NCBI GenBank assembly: GCA_020216745.1
Contig: JAIWNQ010000103.1
Location: forward strand, 1-10,000
Length of the DNA: 10,000 nucleotides
Reading direction: 5' to 3'
DNA from: Candidatus Hydrogenedens sp.
GTDB lineage: Bacteria > Hydrogenedentota > Hydrogenedentia > Hydrogenedentales > Hydrogenedentaceae
The notes beneath the pieces were generated by a model. It was not told where the DNA came from, ran no database searches, and saw only the letters and a list, made by a program, of their open reading frames with translations. Positions 1 through 6,462 of this stretch are shown here, piece by piece; the first letter of the stretch is position 1, and each line of letters starts with the position of its first letter. Position numbers and translations under genes: made by a program.

Positions 1-856
1 TAAATTGTGTGGCATCGGAAACAAGAAACACCTTTCTCCAGCCTTTACACATGGCTATCACTTTTAATATCGGCTCGGGCAAGTGATGCCCATCTGCAAT
101 TATAGATACATTCAAGTTGTTGTTCGCAAGGGCAAACCATATCGGATTATGATGGCGATGTATGTAATTATGAATACCATTCCCAAGATGGGTACAAATA
201 GTTGCCCCTGCTGTTATTGCCTCTTGCATTGTTTCTATGGTTGCATTATGATGACCCAGAGCAACCTTTATTTTATGGGCAACCAGGTATTTTATAAAAG
301 AAATGGCATTTTTCAATTCTGGGGCTAATGTTACATACAAAATAGCATCACTCAAATGGGAAAAATACTTTTCCCAATCCTTTATAGATGGTTCTCGAAC
401 AAATTCTTTTGCATGAGCACCCCGAGGCCCATCTTCGGAGGAGATCCATGGTCCTTCTAAATGAATCCCAGGAATTGCAGAAGAAAGCTCTTTATGCTTT
501 TTGATAGCATCTGATATAACTGAACAAAGGAATGCCATTTTTTCAAGAGAATTTGAAACAATTGTTGGAACCCACGAGGCAACACCTATTTTTAATAACT
601 GCTCTGACAATTCTAAGATTTTTATATCATCTAACTTCTCGTCTTGAACGCTAATTCCAAACCCACCGTTTATCTGGGCATCAAATAGCAATGGGGCAAT
701 AATTGTCTCGTTATCCCCCAAATCTGCCTTTTTTGTCTTGTTTTCTGCTCCTACCCAAAGGATTTTACCCTCTTTAATACCGCATGTGATTGGTGTATGA
801 TGATGAATGGGAATACCTCGAATTGTCAGCATGATTCCTTTGTTTATTTTTATCAT
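1..856 (-). CDS. nagA: N-acetylglucosamine-6-phosphate deacetylase-like amidohydrolase (3' end outside window)
   Basis: NagA removes the acetyl group from GlcNAc-6-phosphate in the cytoplasm, giving glucosamine-6-phosphate for glycolysis or cell-wall recycling. The first 285 residues are visible; the C-terminus lies beyond the left edge. The N-terminal beta-sandwich strand is followed by FDAQINGG at 58-65, the NagA form of the amidohydrolase D-x-Q-x-N-G motif. The expected metal and catalytic residues are all present: E134 in HLEGPW, H202 in GHHNAT, H223 in THLGNG and D281 in VSDAT. They correspond to E131, H195, H216 and D273 of E. coli NagA. THLGNG with NYIHRHHNPIW replaces the usual THLYNAM, so this is a divergent subgroup and substrate identity is less certain than fold. 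The start is the ATG at 856, inside an ATGA overlap with the upstream dipeptidase stop; an in-frame ATG at 832 is a weaker alternative. The overlap implies translational coupling. Confidence 0.85.
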   Translation of the reverse strand, partial: MIKINKGIMLTIRGIPIHHHTPITCGIKEGKILWVGAENKTKKADLGDNETIIAPLLFDAQINGGFGISVQDEKLDDIKILELSEQLLKIGVASWVPTIVSNSLEKMAFLCSVISDAIKKHKELSSAIPGIHLEGPWISSEDGPRGAHAKEFVREPSIKDWEKYFSHLSDAILYVTLAPELKNAISFIKYLVAHKIKVALGHHNATIETMQEAITAGATICTHLGNGIHNYIHRHHNPIWFALANNNLNVSIIADGHHLPEPILKVIAMCKGWRKVFLVSDATQF

Positions 857-2241
857 TTTTCCCTTCCGACCGAATTTATGAGTTCGTTATAGAAATTTAG
901 ATACACCCGAATACCTTTCTTTAGAAGGGGTAAGTTTTGATGTTCATTGGGACCATGAATACCATCATCTGGGAGAGCGAAGCCTAACATGATTGAATCA
1001 ATACCTAAATATTGTTGGAGCCATGCGACGACAGGCACACTTCCACCTTCTCTGCGAAATATGGGTTTACGCCCAAATTCTTTTTCTAATGCGTTTACGG
1101 CTGATTTCATATACGGTGATTTTAAATTCATCAATGCTGGTGGGGCACAGGAATGAAGTATTAAATTCCACTTGATTTCAGGTGGACAGTGTGTCTGTAG
1201 AAATTCACGAAGGTATGTTTCTATCTTTTCTGGTTCCTGGTCAGGCACAATTCGCGTCGAAATTTTTGCCCGTGCCTTTGAGGGTAGAACTGTTTTTGCC
1301 CCTTCTCCTGTAAAACCCCCGATGATTCCATTAATTTCCAGAGTAGGTCTGGCTCCCACTCTTTCAATGGTACTGTATCCAGCTTCGCCATAAAGATGCG
1401 ACATACCTGTTATATTTTTCCATTCGTCATCACTATGTGGAATTTCAGCCAACAATGTTCTTTCTTCTTCGCTTAGTGGACGAACATGTTCATAAAAATG
1501 CGGTAGTGTTACTCTCCCATGTTCATCATGCATTTTTGCTATGAGTTCACATAGAACATGCAAAGGATTACGGATAGTCCCTCCATAAAGACCACTGTGT
1601 AAATCTTGTTTGGGACCTTTTAACTCCAATTCAAAATAAGTCAACCCTCGAAGTCCGTATGTTATTGCAGGAATAGTAGGAGCAAAAATACCTGCATCAC
1701 AATTCAATGCCACATCAGCCTTTAATAAATCTTTGTATTTTCTTAAAACAAGTTGCATACTGGGAGAACCAATTTCTTCCTCACCTTCAAGGATGTATTT
1801 TAAGTGTAGTGGTAAGGTATTATGTGCGAGCCATGCCTCTGTGGCGGACATCTGGGCTAATAATTGCCCTTTCATATCAGATACACCCCGTCCATAGATA
1901 TAGTCCCCTTTTATTGTAGGTTCGAATGGCTTTGTTAGCCATTCACTTTCAGGGTCTGCTGGCTGGACATCATAATGCCCATAGATTAACAATGTGGCTA
2001 CAGGATTAGGCGGTTTATATTCTGCAAAAACCAGTGGATGCATGTCAGTCTCGATTAATTCAACTCGATGAAAATCTAATTTCTTAAAATAGTGCATTAA
2101 CCACTGTGCTGTCCGAAGGACATCCTTTTTGTTTTCGGACAGTGTAGAAATGGAAGGAATCGATACGAATTCTTTTAAGGAATAAACAAAATCGTTCCAA
2201 TGCTCATCCACATACGACAAACTTAGATTAGATAAAGCCAC
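853..2241 (-). CDS. M20 family metallopeptidase (dipeptidase, PepV/carnosinase type)
   Basis: This is a predicted cytoplasmic di-zinc exopeptidase of the ArgE/DapE/CPG2/CNDP superfamily, 462 residues, which is normal length for M20 dipeptidases. Zinc ligands and catalytic residues are visible in order: H89 and D91 in GHYDVQP, the bridging D122 in SDMKG, the base E155 and ligand E156 in EGEEEIGS, D182 in NCDAG, and H429 in GIHGPNEH. H215 in DLHSGLYGG is the dimerisation-lid histidine typical of this group. There is no signal peptide. The start is GTG, chosen because GAGGAG lies 7 bases upstream and no ATG fits. Its stop overlaps the NagA-like start by 4 bases, so the two are probably co-translated. 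Family membership is secure. The substrate (dipeptide, N-acyl amino acid or muropeptide fragment) cannot be read from sequence. No convincing promoter is visible in the roughly 60 bases between the upstream terminator and this start. Confidence 0.92.
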   Translation of the reverse strand: MALSNLSLSYVDEHWNDFVYSLKEFVSIPSISTLSENKKDVLRTAQWLMHYFKKLDFHRVELIETDMHPLVFAEYKPPNPVATLLIYGHYDVQPADPESEWLTKPFEPTIKGDYIYGRGVSDMKGQLLAQMSATEAWLAHNTLPLHLKYILEGEEEIGSPSMQLVLRKYKDLLKADVALNCDAGIFAPTIPAITYGLRGLTYFELELKGPKQDLHSGLYGGTIRNPLHVLCELIAKMHDEHGRVTLPHFYEHVRPLSEEERTLLAEIPHSDDEWKNITGMSHLYGEAGYSTIERVGARPTLEINGIIGGFTGEGAKTVLPSKARAKISTRIVPDQEPEKIETYLREFLQTHCPPEIKWNLILHSCAPPALMNLKSPYMKSAVNALEKEFGRKPIFRREGGSVPVVAWLQQYLGIDSIMLGFALPDDGIHGPNEHQNLPLLKKGIRVYLNFYNELINSVGREK

Positions 2242-2248
2242 TACGATA

Positions 2249-2254
2249 CTCCTC
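2249..2254 (-). promoter_or_regulatory. Strong ribosome binding site for the GTG-initiated M20 peptidase
   Basis: On the minus strand GAGGAG sits 7 bases before the GTG at 2241. It is one of the best Shine-Dalgarno matches in the window and fixes the GTG as start, since no in-frame ATG is near. Confidence 0.8.
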
Positions 2255-2305
2255 TTTATGTATCTTAATACCTCTAAAGTTTTAATTTTTTATCTACTAA
2301 AAACA

Positions 2306-2339
2306 AAACTACGACACCCCTTTTCCGATGTCGTAGTTT
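2306..2339 (-). terminator. Intrinsic terminator of the lipoprotein gene
   Basis: Arms of 11 bases at 2306-2316 and 2329-2339 (AAACTACGACA and its exact complement) enclose a 12-base loop. Read on the minus strand, the hairpin is followed by TTTTGTTTTTAG, a T-rich tract. It lies 34 bases past the lipoprotein stop codon and 65 bases before the M20 peptidase start, so it separates the two transcription units. Confidence 0.8.
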
Positions 2340-2372
2340 ATATCAATGTGATATTAAATTGGTAAAAGTTTA

Positions 2373-2804
2373 TTAAATATCACTGGCATCCAGACCTGTA
2401 ACGAGCCAGTTTCCATTTTCGTTTGTGAATGTCAATTCTACAGTAGTGGAACCAAAATTGCCTTTTATATCAATAGGATATGCTGTGGCAGTATTTCCAT
2501 CTACTTTAATTTGTAATTTGCTTAAATCCACTTCAAGATTATCGAGATAACCTACATCCACTGCCTGTTGTAAAAATTCACGTGCACCAGCCTTATCACC
2601 CCATTCATAATGTTCAAATTTTTCGGAGAAAATTCCCATCACTCCGTCAATGTTTTTTGCCTTTAATGTTTCTGCAAATTGATTAATTTTTGCAGAGATA
2701 GCTTCTTCGGGTGTTACCTTTTTTCCAGTCTGACAACCGAGAATGACTAAGCTCATGCATACAACGACTGTAGCAATTGTAAGATACAAAATGCGTCTTT
2801 TCAT
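2373..2804 (-). CDS. Small lipoprotein with an NTF2-like domain
   Basis: This is a 143-residue envelope protein of unknown function. Residues 1-23 form a lipoprotein signal: MKRR, a hydrophobic stretch, then ILGC with the lipidated cysteine at 24. Gln at +2 predicts outer-membrane rather than inner-membrane retention in a diderm. Residues 34-140 look like an NTF2-like (SnoaL/DUF4440-type) cone fold. An N-terminal helix with the pattern INQFAETLKAKNIDGVMGIF is followed by FEHYEW, a second helical segment, then strands ending in VELTFTNENGNWLVTG. Such domains are often small-ligand pockets or binding modules, and no catalytic set can be assigned. The ATG at 2804 has AGGAAAGGG just upstream. A promoter (2877-2905) and a terminator (2306-2339) make this a one-gene unit. 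The lipoprotein call is firm and the fold call moderate. Confidence 0.82.
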   Translation of the reverse strand: MKRRILYLTIATVVVCMSLVILGCQTGKKVTPEEAISAKINQFAETLKAKNIDGVMGIFSEKFEHYEWGDKAGAREFLQQAVDVGYLDNLEVDLSKLQIKVDGNTATAYPIDIKGNFGSTTVELTFTNENGNWLVTGLDASDI

Positions 2805-2876
2805 GTTAGACCCTTTCCTGTTAGTGTTTTGTGTTATTCAACTATCTAACTACCTTCTCAAAAAGATATGTCTATA

Positions 2877-2905
2877 TTTATACCACTTTTATTTTTGAAT
2901 TTCAA
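2877..2905 (-). promoter_or_regulatory. Sigma70-type promoter for the NTF2-like lipoprotein
   Basis: The minus strand shows TTGAAA (2905-2900), a 17-base spacer and TATAAA (2882-2877). This is 5/6 and 5/6 against TTGACA/TATAAT at ideal spacing. It predicts transcription starting near 2870 and a leader of about 65 bases before the ATG at 2804. The -35 box is part of a small dyad, TTGAA-A-TTCAA, of uncertain meaning. Confidence 0.65.
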
Positions 2906-2917
2906 GTTATAACCTTA

Positions 2918-3550
2918 TCATTCTCTCTCTATTTCTCTAATTATACTTCTTACCATTTTCTGAATAATGGGAACCACTTCTTGAGTGAACCATGCATTTT
3001 TCTTTAACCAGAGATTATTACGGAATGAAGGATGTGGACACACTATAATGGGTGGAAAATATTCCTTCCAATGAAATACCGTCTCTGTAAGTGTAGATTT
3101 AATCCTATCTTTCAAAAATAATTTATGAGCATATCCACCTACAAGAAGAATTAACTTATATTTTGAAGTGAACGGAAGAAGTTTTGACCACCATAAATCG
3201 GCACATTCATGTCGTGGTGGCAAATCTCCACCTTTTACGTTTCGGCCAGGATAACAAAATCCAGTCGGAATGATTGAGAAATACCGTGTATCATAGAACT
3301 GTTCTCTTGATACGTTTAGCCATTTCCTTAGTTTGTCTCCGCTGGGGTCATTCCAGGGCAAGCCTGTTTGATGAACTTTTAATCCTGGTGCCTGTCCTAC
3401 AATCAAGATAGGAGACGTAATCCCAACCCGCAAAATAGGATTTGCTCCTAATGGCAATTTTTTATCGCAAAATCGACATTTTCTAATTTCTTCAGCAATT
3501 TGCAATAGCCTTTTATCATTTATACTCATAGAGGGATATTTTTTATCCAT
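2918..3550 (-). CDS. Uracil-DNA glycosylase superfamily protein (Fe-S family 4-like)
   Basis: This protein is predicted to excise uracil, or a related damaged base, from DNA as the first step of base-excision repair. With the start at the ATG at 3550 it has 210 residues. Motif A is GQAPG at 52-56 and motif B is HPSFRN at 173-178. Four cysteines at 25, 28, 99 and 116 have spacing like the 4Fe-4S ligands of family 4 enzymes. Also visible are LPWNDPSGDKLRKWL (64-78), GDLPPRHECA (108-117) and LLVGGYAHKLFL (135-146). Motif A carries Gln where family 4 has Glu (GEAPG), so catalysis or specificity may differ. The frame can be extended to a TTG at 3583, but that start has no ribosome binding site. 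The ATG at 3550 overlaps the end of ftsY by 8 bases, which suggests coupling. Superfamily is confident, subfamily less so. Confidence 0.85.
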   Translation of the reverse strand: MDKKYPSMSINDKRLLQIAEEIRKCRFCDKKLPLGANPILRVGITSPILIVGQAPGLKVHQTGLPWNDPSGDKLRKWLNVSREQFYDTRYFSIIPTGFCYPGRNVKGGDLPPRHECADLWWSKLLPFTSKYKLILLVGGYAHKLFLKDRIKSTLTETVFHWKEYFPPIIVCPHPSFRNNLWLKKNAWFTQEVVPIIQKMVRSIIREIERE

Positions 3551-4469
3551 TGAATAAAGCGTCAACAAATGAATTTGGGTCAAAGGGTTGTAGATCTTCT
3601 ACGCTTTCGCCAACACCAATTAGACGAATAGGTATATTTAATTCTCTCTGAATTCCTAATACTACACCTCCTTTGGCTGTTCCATCCAGTTTTGTTAAAA
3701 CAATCCCAGTAATATTTAACGCCTCTGTAAATATCCGTGCCTGTTGCATTGCATTCTGCCCTGTTGTTGCGTCGAGCACGAGTAATACTTCATGTGGTGC
3801 TTCGGGCATTCGTTTTTTTATTACACGATGTATCTTTTTTAATTCTTCCATCAGGTTAACTTTTGTATGTAGTCTACCAGCGGTATCTATAATCACATTA
3901 TTCGCTTTACGTGCAATTCCAGCATCAACAGCATCATATGCTACTGCGGCAGGGTCTGCTCCTTCTTGATGACGAATTAATTCGGCACCGCTACGTTGAC
4001 TCCATATTTCTAATTGTTCACCAGCCGCAGCTCGAAATGTATCTCCCGCAGCAAGGATTACTTTTTTCCCTTCTCTCCCTAACAGGGCAGATATTTTCCC
4101 TGCAGTTGTAGTTTTTCCTGAACCATTGACACCAACAATCAGGGTAACATGTGGAGGTGGTTCCGCAACCCAACAAATTTCATCCTTATCCGAGGTTAAC
4201 ATTTCTGTCATAATTGATTTTAATAAAGCCAATGCTTGTTCTGGTTCGGTTATCCCTTGCTTTTTTACTTCTTCCTTTAATCGCTCTATCAAAAAAAGAC
4301 TTGTATTTACTCCCAAATCTGCTTCAATTAATAATTCTTCAAGGGAGTTATAAACATCATCACTTAATTTGGGGTATAAGGAAAAAATATTTTTTATTCC
4401 ATCTGCTAATGCACTTCTTGTCTTTTGTAATTTTTGTTTAAGATTAGAAAAAAAAGTCATTTTAAACAT
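3543..4469 (-). CDS. ftsY: Signal recognition particle receptor FtsY
   Basis: FtsY is the membrane-associated SRP receptor GTPase. It pairs with Ffh to deliver ribosome-nascent chain complexes to the SecYEG translocon. The 308 residues hold the helical N domain (about 10-95) and the G domain (about 105-306), without the long acidic A domain of E. coli. GTPase motifs are clear: P-loop GVNGSGKTT at 113-121, the SRP insertion-box motif DTFRAAAGEQL at 143-153, DTAGRLH at 195-201, TKLDGTAKGG at 259-268 and GVGESVEDLQPFDP at 285-298. The ATG at 4469 is preceded at 7 bases by AAGGA; an ATG three codons later is a weaker option. It is the first gene of a unit with the glycosylase gene, which it overlaps by 8 bases. 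A good promoter lies at 4532-4560. Identification is essentially certain. Confidence 0.98.
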   Translation of the reverse strand: MFKMTFFSNLKQKLQKTRSALADGIKNIFSLYPKLSDDVYNSLEELLIEADLGVNTSLFLIERLKEEVKKQGITEPEQALALLKSIMTEMLTSDKDEICWVAEPPPHVTLIVGVNGSGKTTTAGKISALLGREGKKVILAAGDTFRAAAGEQLEIWSQRSGAELIRHQEGADPAAVAYDAVDAGIARKANNVIIDTAGRLHTKVNLMEELKKIHRVIKKRMPEAPHEVLLVLDATTGQNAMQQARIFTEALNITGIVLTKLDGTAKGGVVLGIQRELNIPIRLIGVGESVEDLQPFDPNSFVDALFNG

Positions 4470-4531
4470 TTAGATATCCTTTATCTTTAGATTACAAATT
4501 AAAAATATGTTGGGAGAATTTGCGGTTTAGA

Positions 4532-4560
4532 ATTATAATCCCTCTTATTTTTTATGGCAA
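4532..4560 (-). promoter_or_regulatory. Promoter for ftsY and the glycosylase gene
   Basis: The minus strand shows TTGCCA (4560-4555), 17 bases, then a perfect TATAAT (4537-4532). The -35 hexamer is formed by the last two sense codons (Leu-Pro) of the upstream zinc-ribbon gene, directly before its TAA. The predicted start is near 4525, giving a leader of about 55 bases. This lets ftsY be expressed independently of its upstream neighbour. Confidence 0.65.
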
Positions 4561-5313
4561 CCTGAACGCATAGAAACCGAAATTCTCACTTGTCAATTCG
4601 CTACCTCCATATCCCTCAAAATGACCATCTTCCCGTTTGGAGACGATACCTGAAACAGCACCACGATTTCCACCCCATTCACAGGACGCACGATCCCAAT
4701 ATGCGACAAGCCGTTGTTCTTGCTTTTGAGCTACCCCACGAACCTGTGCTCCATTGTCTAATAAGGCAACGAACAAATAAGCATCATCTTGTTGAGAACG
4801 TACTAATGCCTTTCCCACAGGGGCATAATTATCATCCACATCTCGTACTGCAATGACAAATGTCCCTTCCATGGTTTCTATATTCAAAGGTTTTTGAATT
4901 GCTTCATAAATCTGGTTGCTTGCTACTACCTGTGACTTCAAATTTTCTGCCATAGTATTTAATTGCTTTCCCAAATTACCAGACCACGGTGATTCTGATG
5001 AAAATGAAAATTCGCTACTACTTACTAACCACATCATAATTTGGTCTGCATTCAGTCCAGCAAAGATAATAACAATAGTCCCGAGAATAGCAATGATACC
5101 CAAAACAATATTTCGTGGACTGGGCAATTCATCTCCCACTAATAATTGCTCTTCTGCCTGCATTCTTAACCTTTTTTGGTCACGTAGATTATTACCACAG
5201 GTTTTACAAATAAGTGTCCCTTCTGGATTGACCGTGCCACATTGCACACACACCGCATCTGCATCAATCTTCTGTCCAGGTGAGGAACTATAATCTTGTA
5301 GTGTCCTTCTCAT
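4552..5313 (-). CDS. Zinc-ribbon, single-span membrane protein of unknown function
   Basis: I do not recognise the family of this 253-residue protein. An N-terminal zinc ribbon has ligands C22, C25, C36 and C39 (CVQC ... CKTC), of the zinc_ribbon_2/DZR sort. A charged segment (42-60, QKRLRMQAEE) is followed by a strongly hydrophobic helix at about 68-87. This predicts the ribbon in the cytoplasm and about 165 residues outside, by the positive-inside rule. The outer part begins with a Ser-rich stretch (98-111), then a probable helix (113-145). A beta-rich domain follows at about 148-253, with FVIAVRDVDDNYAP, AYLFVALLDNG, RLVAYWD and FGFYAFRLP. C211 is the only outer cysteine. The ATG at 5313 has AAGG about 9 bases upstream. 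The gene ends where the ftsY promoter begins, and it diverges from the exported deacetylase. A sensing or scaffold role is possible but not shown. Confidence 0.8.
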   Translation of the reverse strand: MRRTLQDYSSSPGQKIDADAVCVQCGTVNPEGTLICKTCGNNLRDQKRLRMQAEEQLLVGDELPSPRNIVLGIIAILGTIVIIFAGLNADQIMMWLVSSSEFSFSSESPWSGNLGKQLNTMAENLKSQVVASNQIYEAIQKPLNIETMEGTFVIAVRDVDDNYAPVGKALVRSQQDDAYLFVALLDNGAQVRGVAQKQEQRLVAYWDRASCEWGGNRGAVSGIVSKREDGHFEGYGGSELTSENFGFYAFRLP

Positions 5314-5375
5314 ATAGTAAAACCTTATTCAACATATTTAAAAATTTATCTATTCACCGCTTTATCACTCAATAG

Positions 5376-5405
5376 TTTACAATTATTCTCTAATTATTAT
5401 ACAAT
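5376..5405 (+). promoter_or_regulatory. Candidate promoter of the exported deacetylase gene
   Basis: TTTACA (5376-5381) and TACAAT (5400-5405) are separated by 18 bases, matching 5/6 and 5/6 of the sigma70 consensus. A perfect TATAAT lies further on at 5419-5424 but has no good -35 box at 16-18 bases. The whole divergent region 5314-5489 is very AT-rich, so chance matches are likely and the exact promoter is uncertain. No convincing promoter for the divergent zinc-ribbon gene is visible on the other strand. Confidence 0.4.
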
Positions 5406-5414
5406 AAAATAATG

Positions 5415-5429
5415 AAAGTATAATACTTT
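5415..5429. promoter_or_regulatory. Palindrome, possible operator
   Basis: AAAGTAT-A-ATACTTT is a perfect 7-1-7 inverted repeat that contains the TATAAT at 5419-5424. A further copy of the half-site, ATACTTT, follows at 5441-5447, 18 bases on in the same orientation. Its place between the candidate promoter and the deacetylase start suits a repressor site. The base composition makes chance a real alternative. Confidence 0.4.
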
Positions 5430-5489
5430 ATTAATATTTTATACTTTTGTCATGAATTATTCAATCAAAATTTAATAAAGGAAAACATT

Positions 5490-6452
5490 ATGAAAAAAGA
5501 ATTTTTTATGTTTGGATTCGCTATTTTCCTATTTATGTCAACAATAATTTATTGTGAAGAACCGATAACATATGCGGAACGTTTAGGCTGGGAAAAAGGG
5601 AGTCGGGTTATTATATTTCATATTGATGATGTTGGACTTTGTCATGGTGCAAACCAAGCAACAATAGAGTCTTTTACTAAAGGAGTAGCCACATCATGCA
5701 GTATCATGATGCCCTGTGCATGGGTTGATGAATTTGTGAAGGAATGGAAAAAAAATCCACAATGGGATGCAGGACTTCATCTAACGTTAACCTCCGAATG
5801 GGATAATTACCGTTGGAGTCCCGTCTCCGGTTTTCAGCAAGTGCTCGGGTTAGTAGATGAATCAGGCTATATGTGGGGAGATGTTGCCGATGTGGTTGTT
5901 CATGCAAAACCAGAGGAAGTAGACCGTGAGATTCGTGCACAATTAGCCCTTGCAGAACGGATGGGAATAAAACCTACACATCTGGATACACACATGGGCA
6001 CTCTATTTGCCACTCCGGGATTTACAGAAAAATATATCAATTTGGGAATTGAAAAGCAGATACCAGTCCTGTTTCCAGGTGGACACATGCAGTATTTACA
6101 GCAAGAATTACCCTTCACTCAGGATTATGTAAAGAACTGGGCACAAAAAATCTGGGATGCCGGTTTGCCTGTTTTAGATGATGTTATAACATTTGCCTAT
6201 GACTGGAAAGTAGAAGATAAATTAGACCAGATGAAAAAAACATTGCATGAAATGAAACCCGGTGTAACAGAGGTTATTTTACATTGTGCTATTCCGACGG
6301 AGGAATTTCCATTTTTCACTCAATCTGCAGTCACAAGAAAAGGTGATTATTTATTGATGATAAATCCAGAACTTAAAAAATTCCTTGATGATGAAAAAAT
6401 CATTTTGAGTACATGGAGAGAGTTAAAAGAACGACGGGCAAAAGCTAAGTAA
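5490..6452 (+). CDS. Exported ChbG/HpnK (YdjC) family carbohydrate deacetylase
   Basis: Members of this family are metal-dependent deacetylases of N-acetylated sugars, such as chitobiose deacetylase ChbG and the hopanoid-linked HpnK. The 320 residues begin with a Sec signal (MKKE, hydrophobic 5-21, likely cut near YC-EE at 22-23). This places the enzyme outside the cytoplasm, unlike E. coli ChbG. Residue 21 is Tyr, so the site is a poor lipobox despite C22. The family motifs are present: HIDDVGLCHGAN at 44-55 with D46, D47 and H52; GLHLTL at 95-100 with H97; and THLDTHMG at 163-170 with H164 and H168. AAAGGA lies 7 bases before the ATG. It is the only plus-strand gene and converges on the epimerase gene with a 10-base gap. 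It is probably regulated through the AT-rich upstream region. Substrate is inferred from family only. Confidence 0.87.
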   Translation: MKKEFFMFGFAIFLFMSTIIYCEEPITYAERLGWEKGSRVIIFHIDDVGLCHGANQATIESFTKGVATSCSIMMPCAWVDEFVKEWKKNPQWDAGLHLTLTSEWDNYRWSPVSGFQQVLGLVDESGYMWGDVADVVVHAKPEEVDREIRAQLALAERMGIKPTHLDTHMGTLFATPGFTEKYINLGIEKQIPVLFPGGHMQYLQQELPFTQDYVKNWAQKIWDAGLPVLDDVITFAYDWKVEDKLDQMKKTLHEMKPGVTEVILHCAIPTEEFPFFTQSAVTRKGDYLLMINPELKKFLDDEKIILSTWRELKERRAKAK

Positions 6453-6462
6453 ACTATACTTT

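Noticed and set aside
83..328. Open plus-strand frame of 81 codons
   Set aside because: It lies entirely inside the NagA-like gene on the other strand, whose motifs are clear; it has no ribosome binding site or recognisable domain.
2340..2354. Small inverted repeat ATATCA-ATG-TGATAT
   Set aside because: Only 6-base AT-rich arms next to the much stronger terminator hairpin; likely chance.
2350..2381. Imperfect inverted repeat GATATTAAAT / ATTAAATATC over the lipoprotein stop
   Set aside because: One mismatch, AT-rich arms and no T tract; it does not add to the nearby terminator.
3551..3583. Upstream TTG start for the glycosylase gene
   Set aside because: It would lengthen the overlap with ftsY to about 40 bases, has no Shine-Dalgarno, and adds residues unlike the family; the ATG at 3550 fits better.
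4590..5293. Plus-strand frames of 88 and 125 codons opposite the zinc-ribbon gene
   Set aside because: The minus-strand frame has a zinc ribbon, a membrane helix and good boundaries; the opposite frames lack domains and ribosome binding sites.
5396..5401. Perfect TATAAT on the minus strand as promoter of the zinc-ribbon gene
   Set aside because: No acceptable -35 hexamer at 16-18 bases, in a region so AT-rich that such hexamers are expected by chance.
6453..6462. Bidirectional terminator between the converging deacetylase and epimerase genes
   Set aside because: The gap is 10 bases and no stable stem with a T tract is visible there or just inside either gene end.
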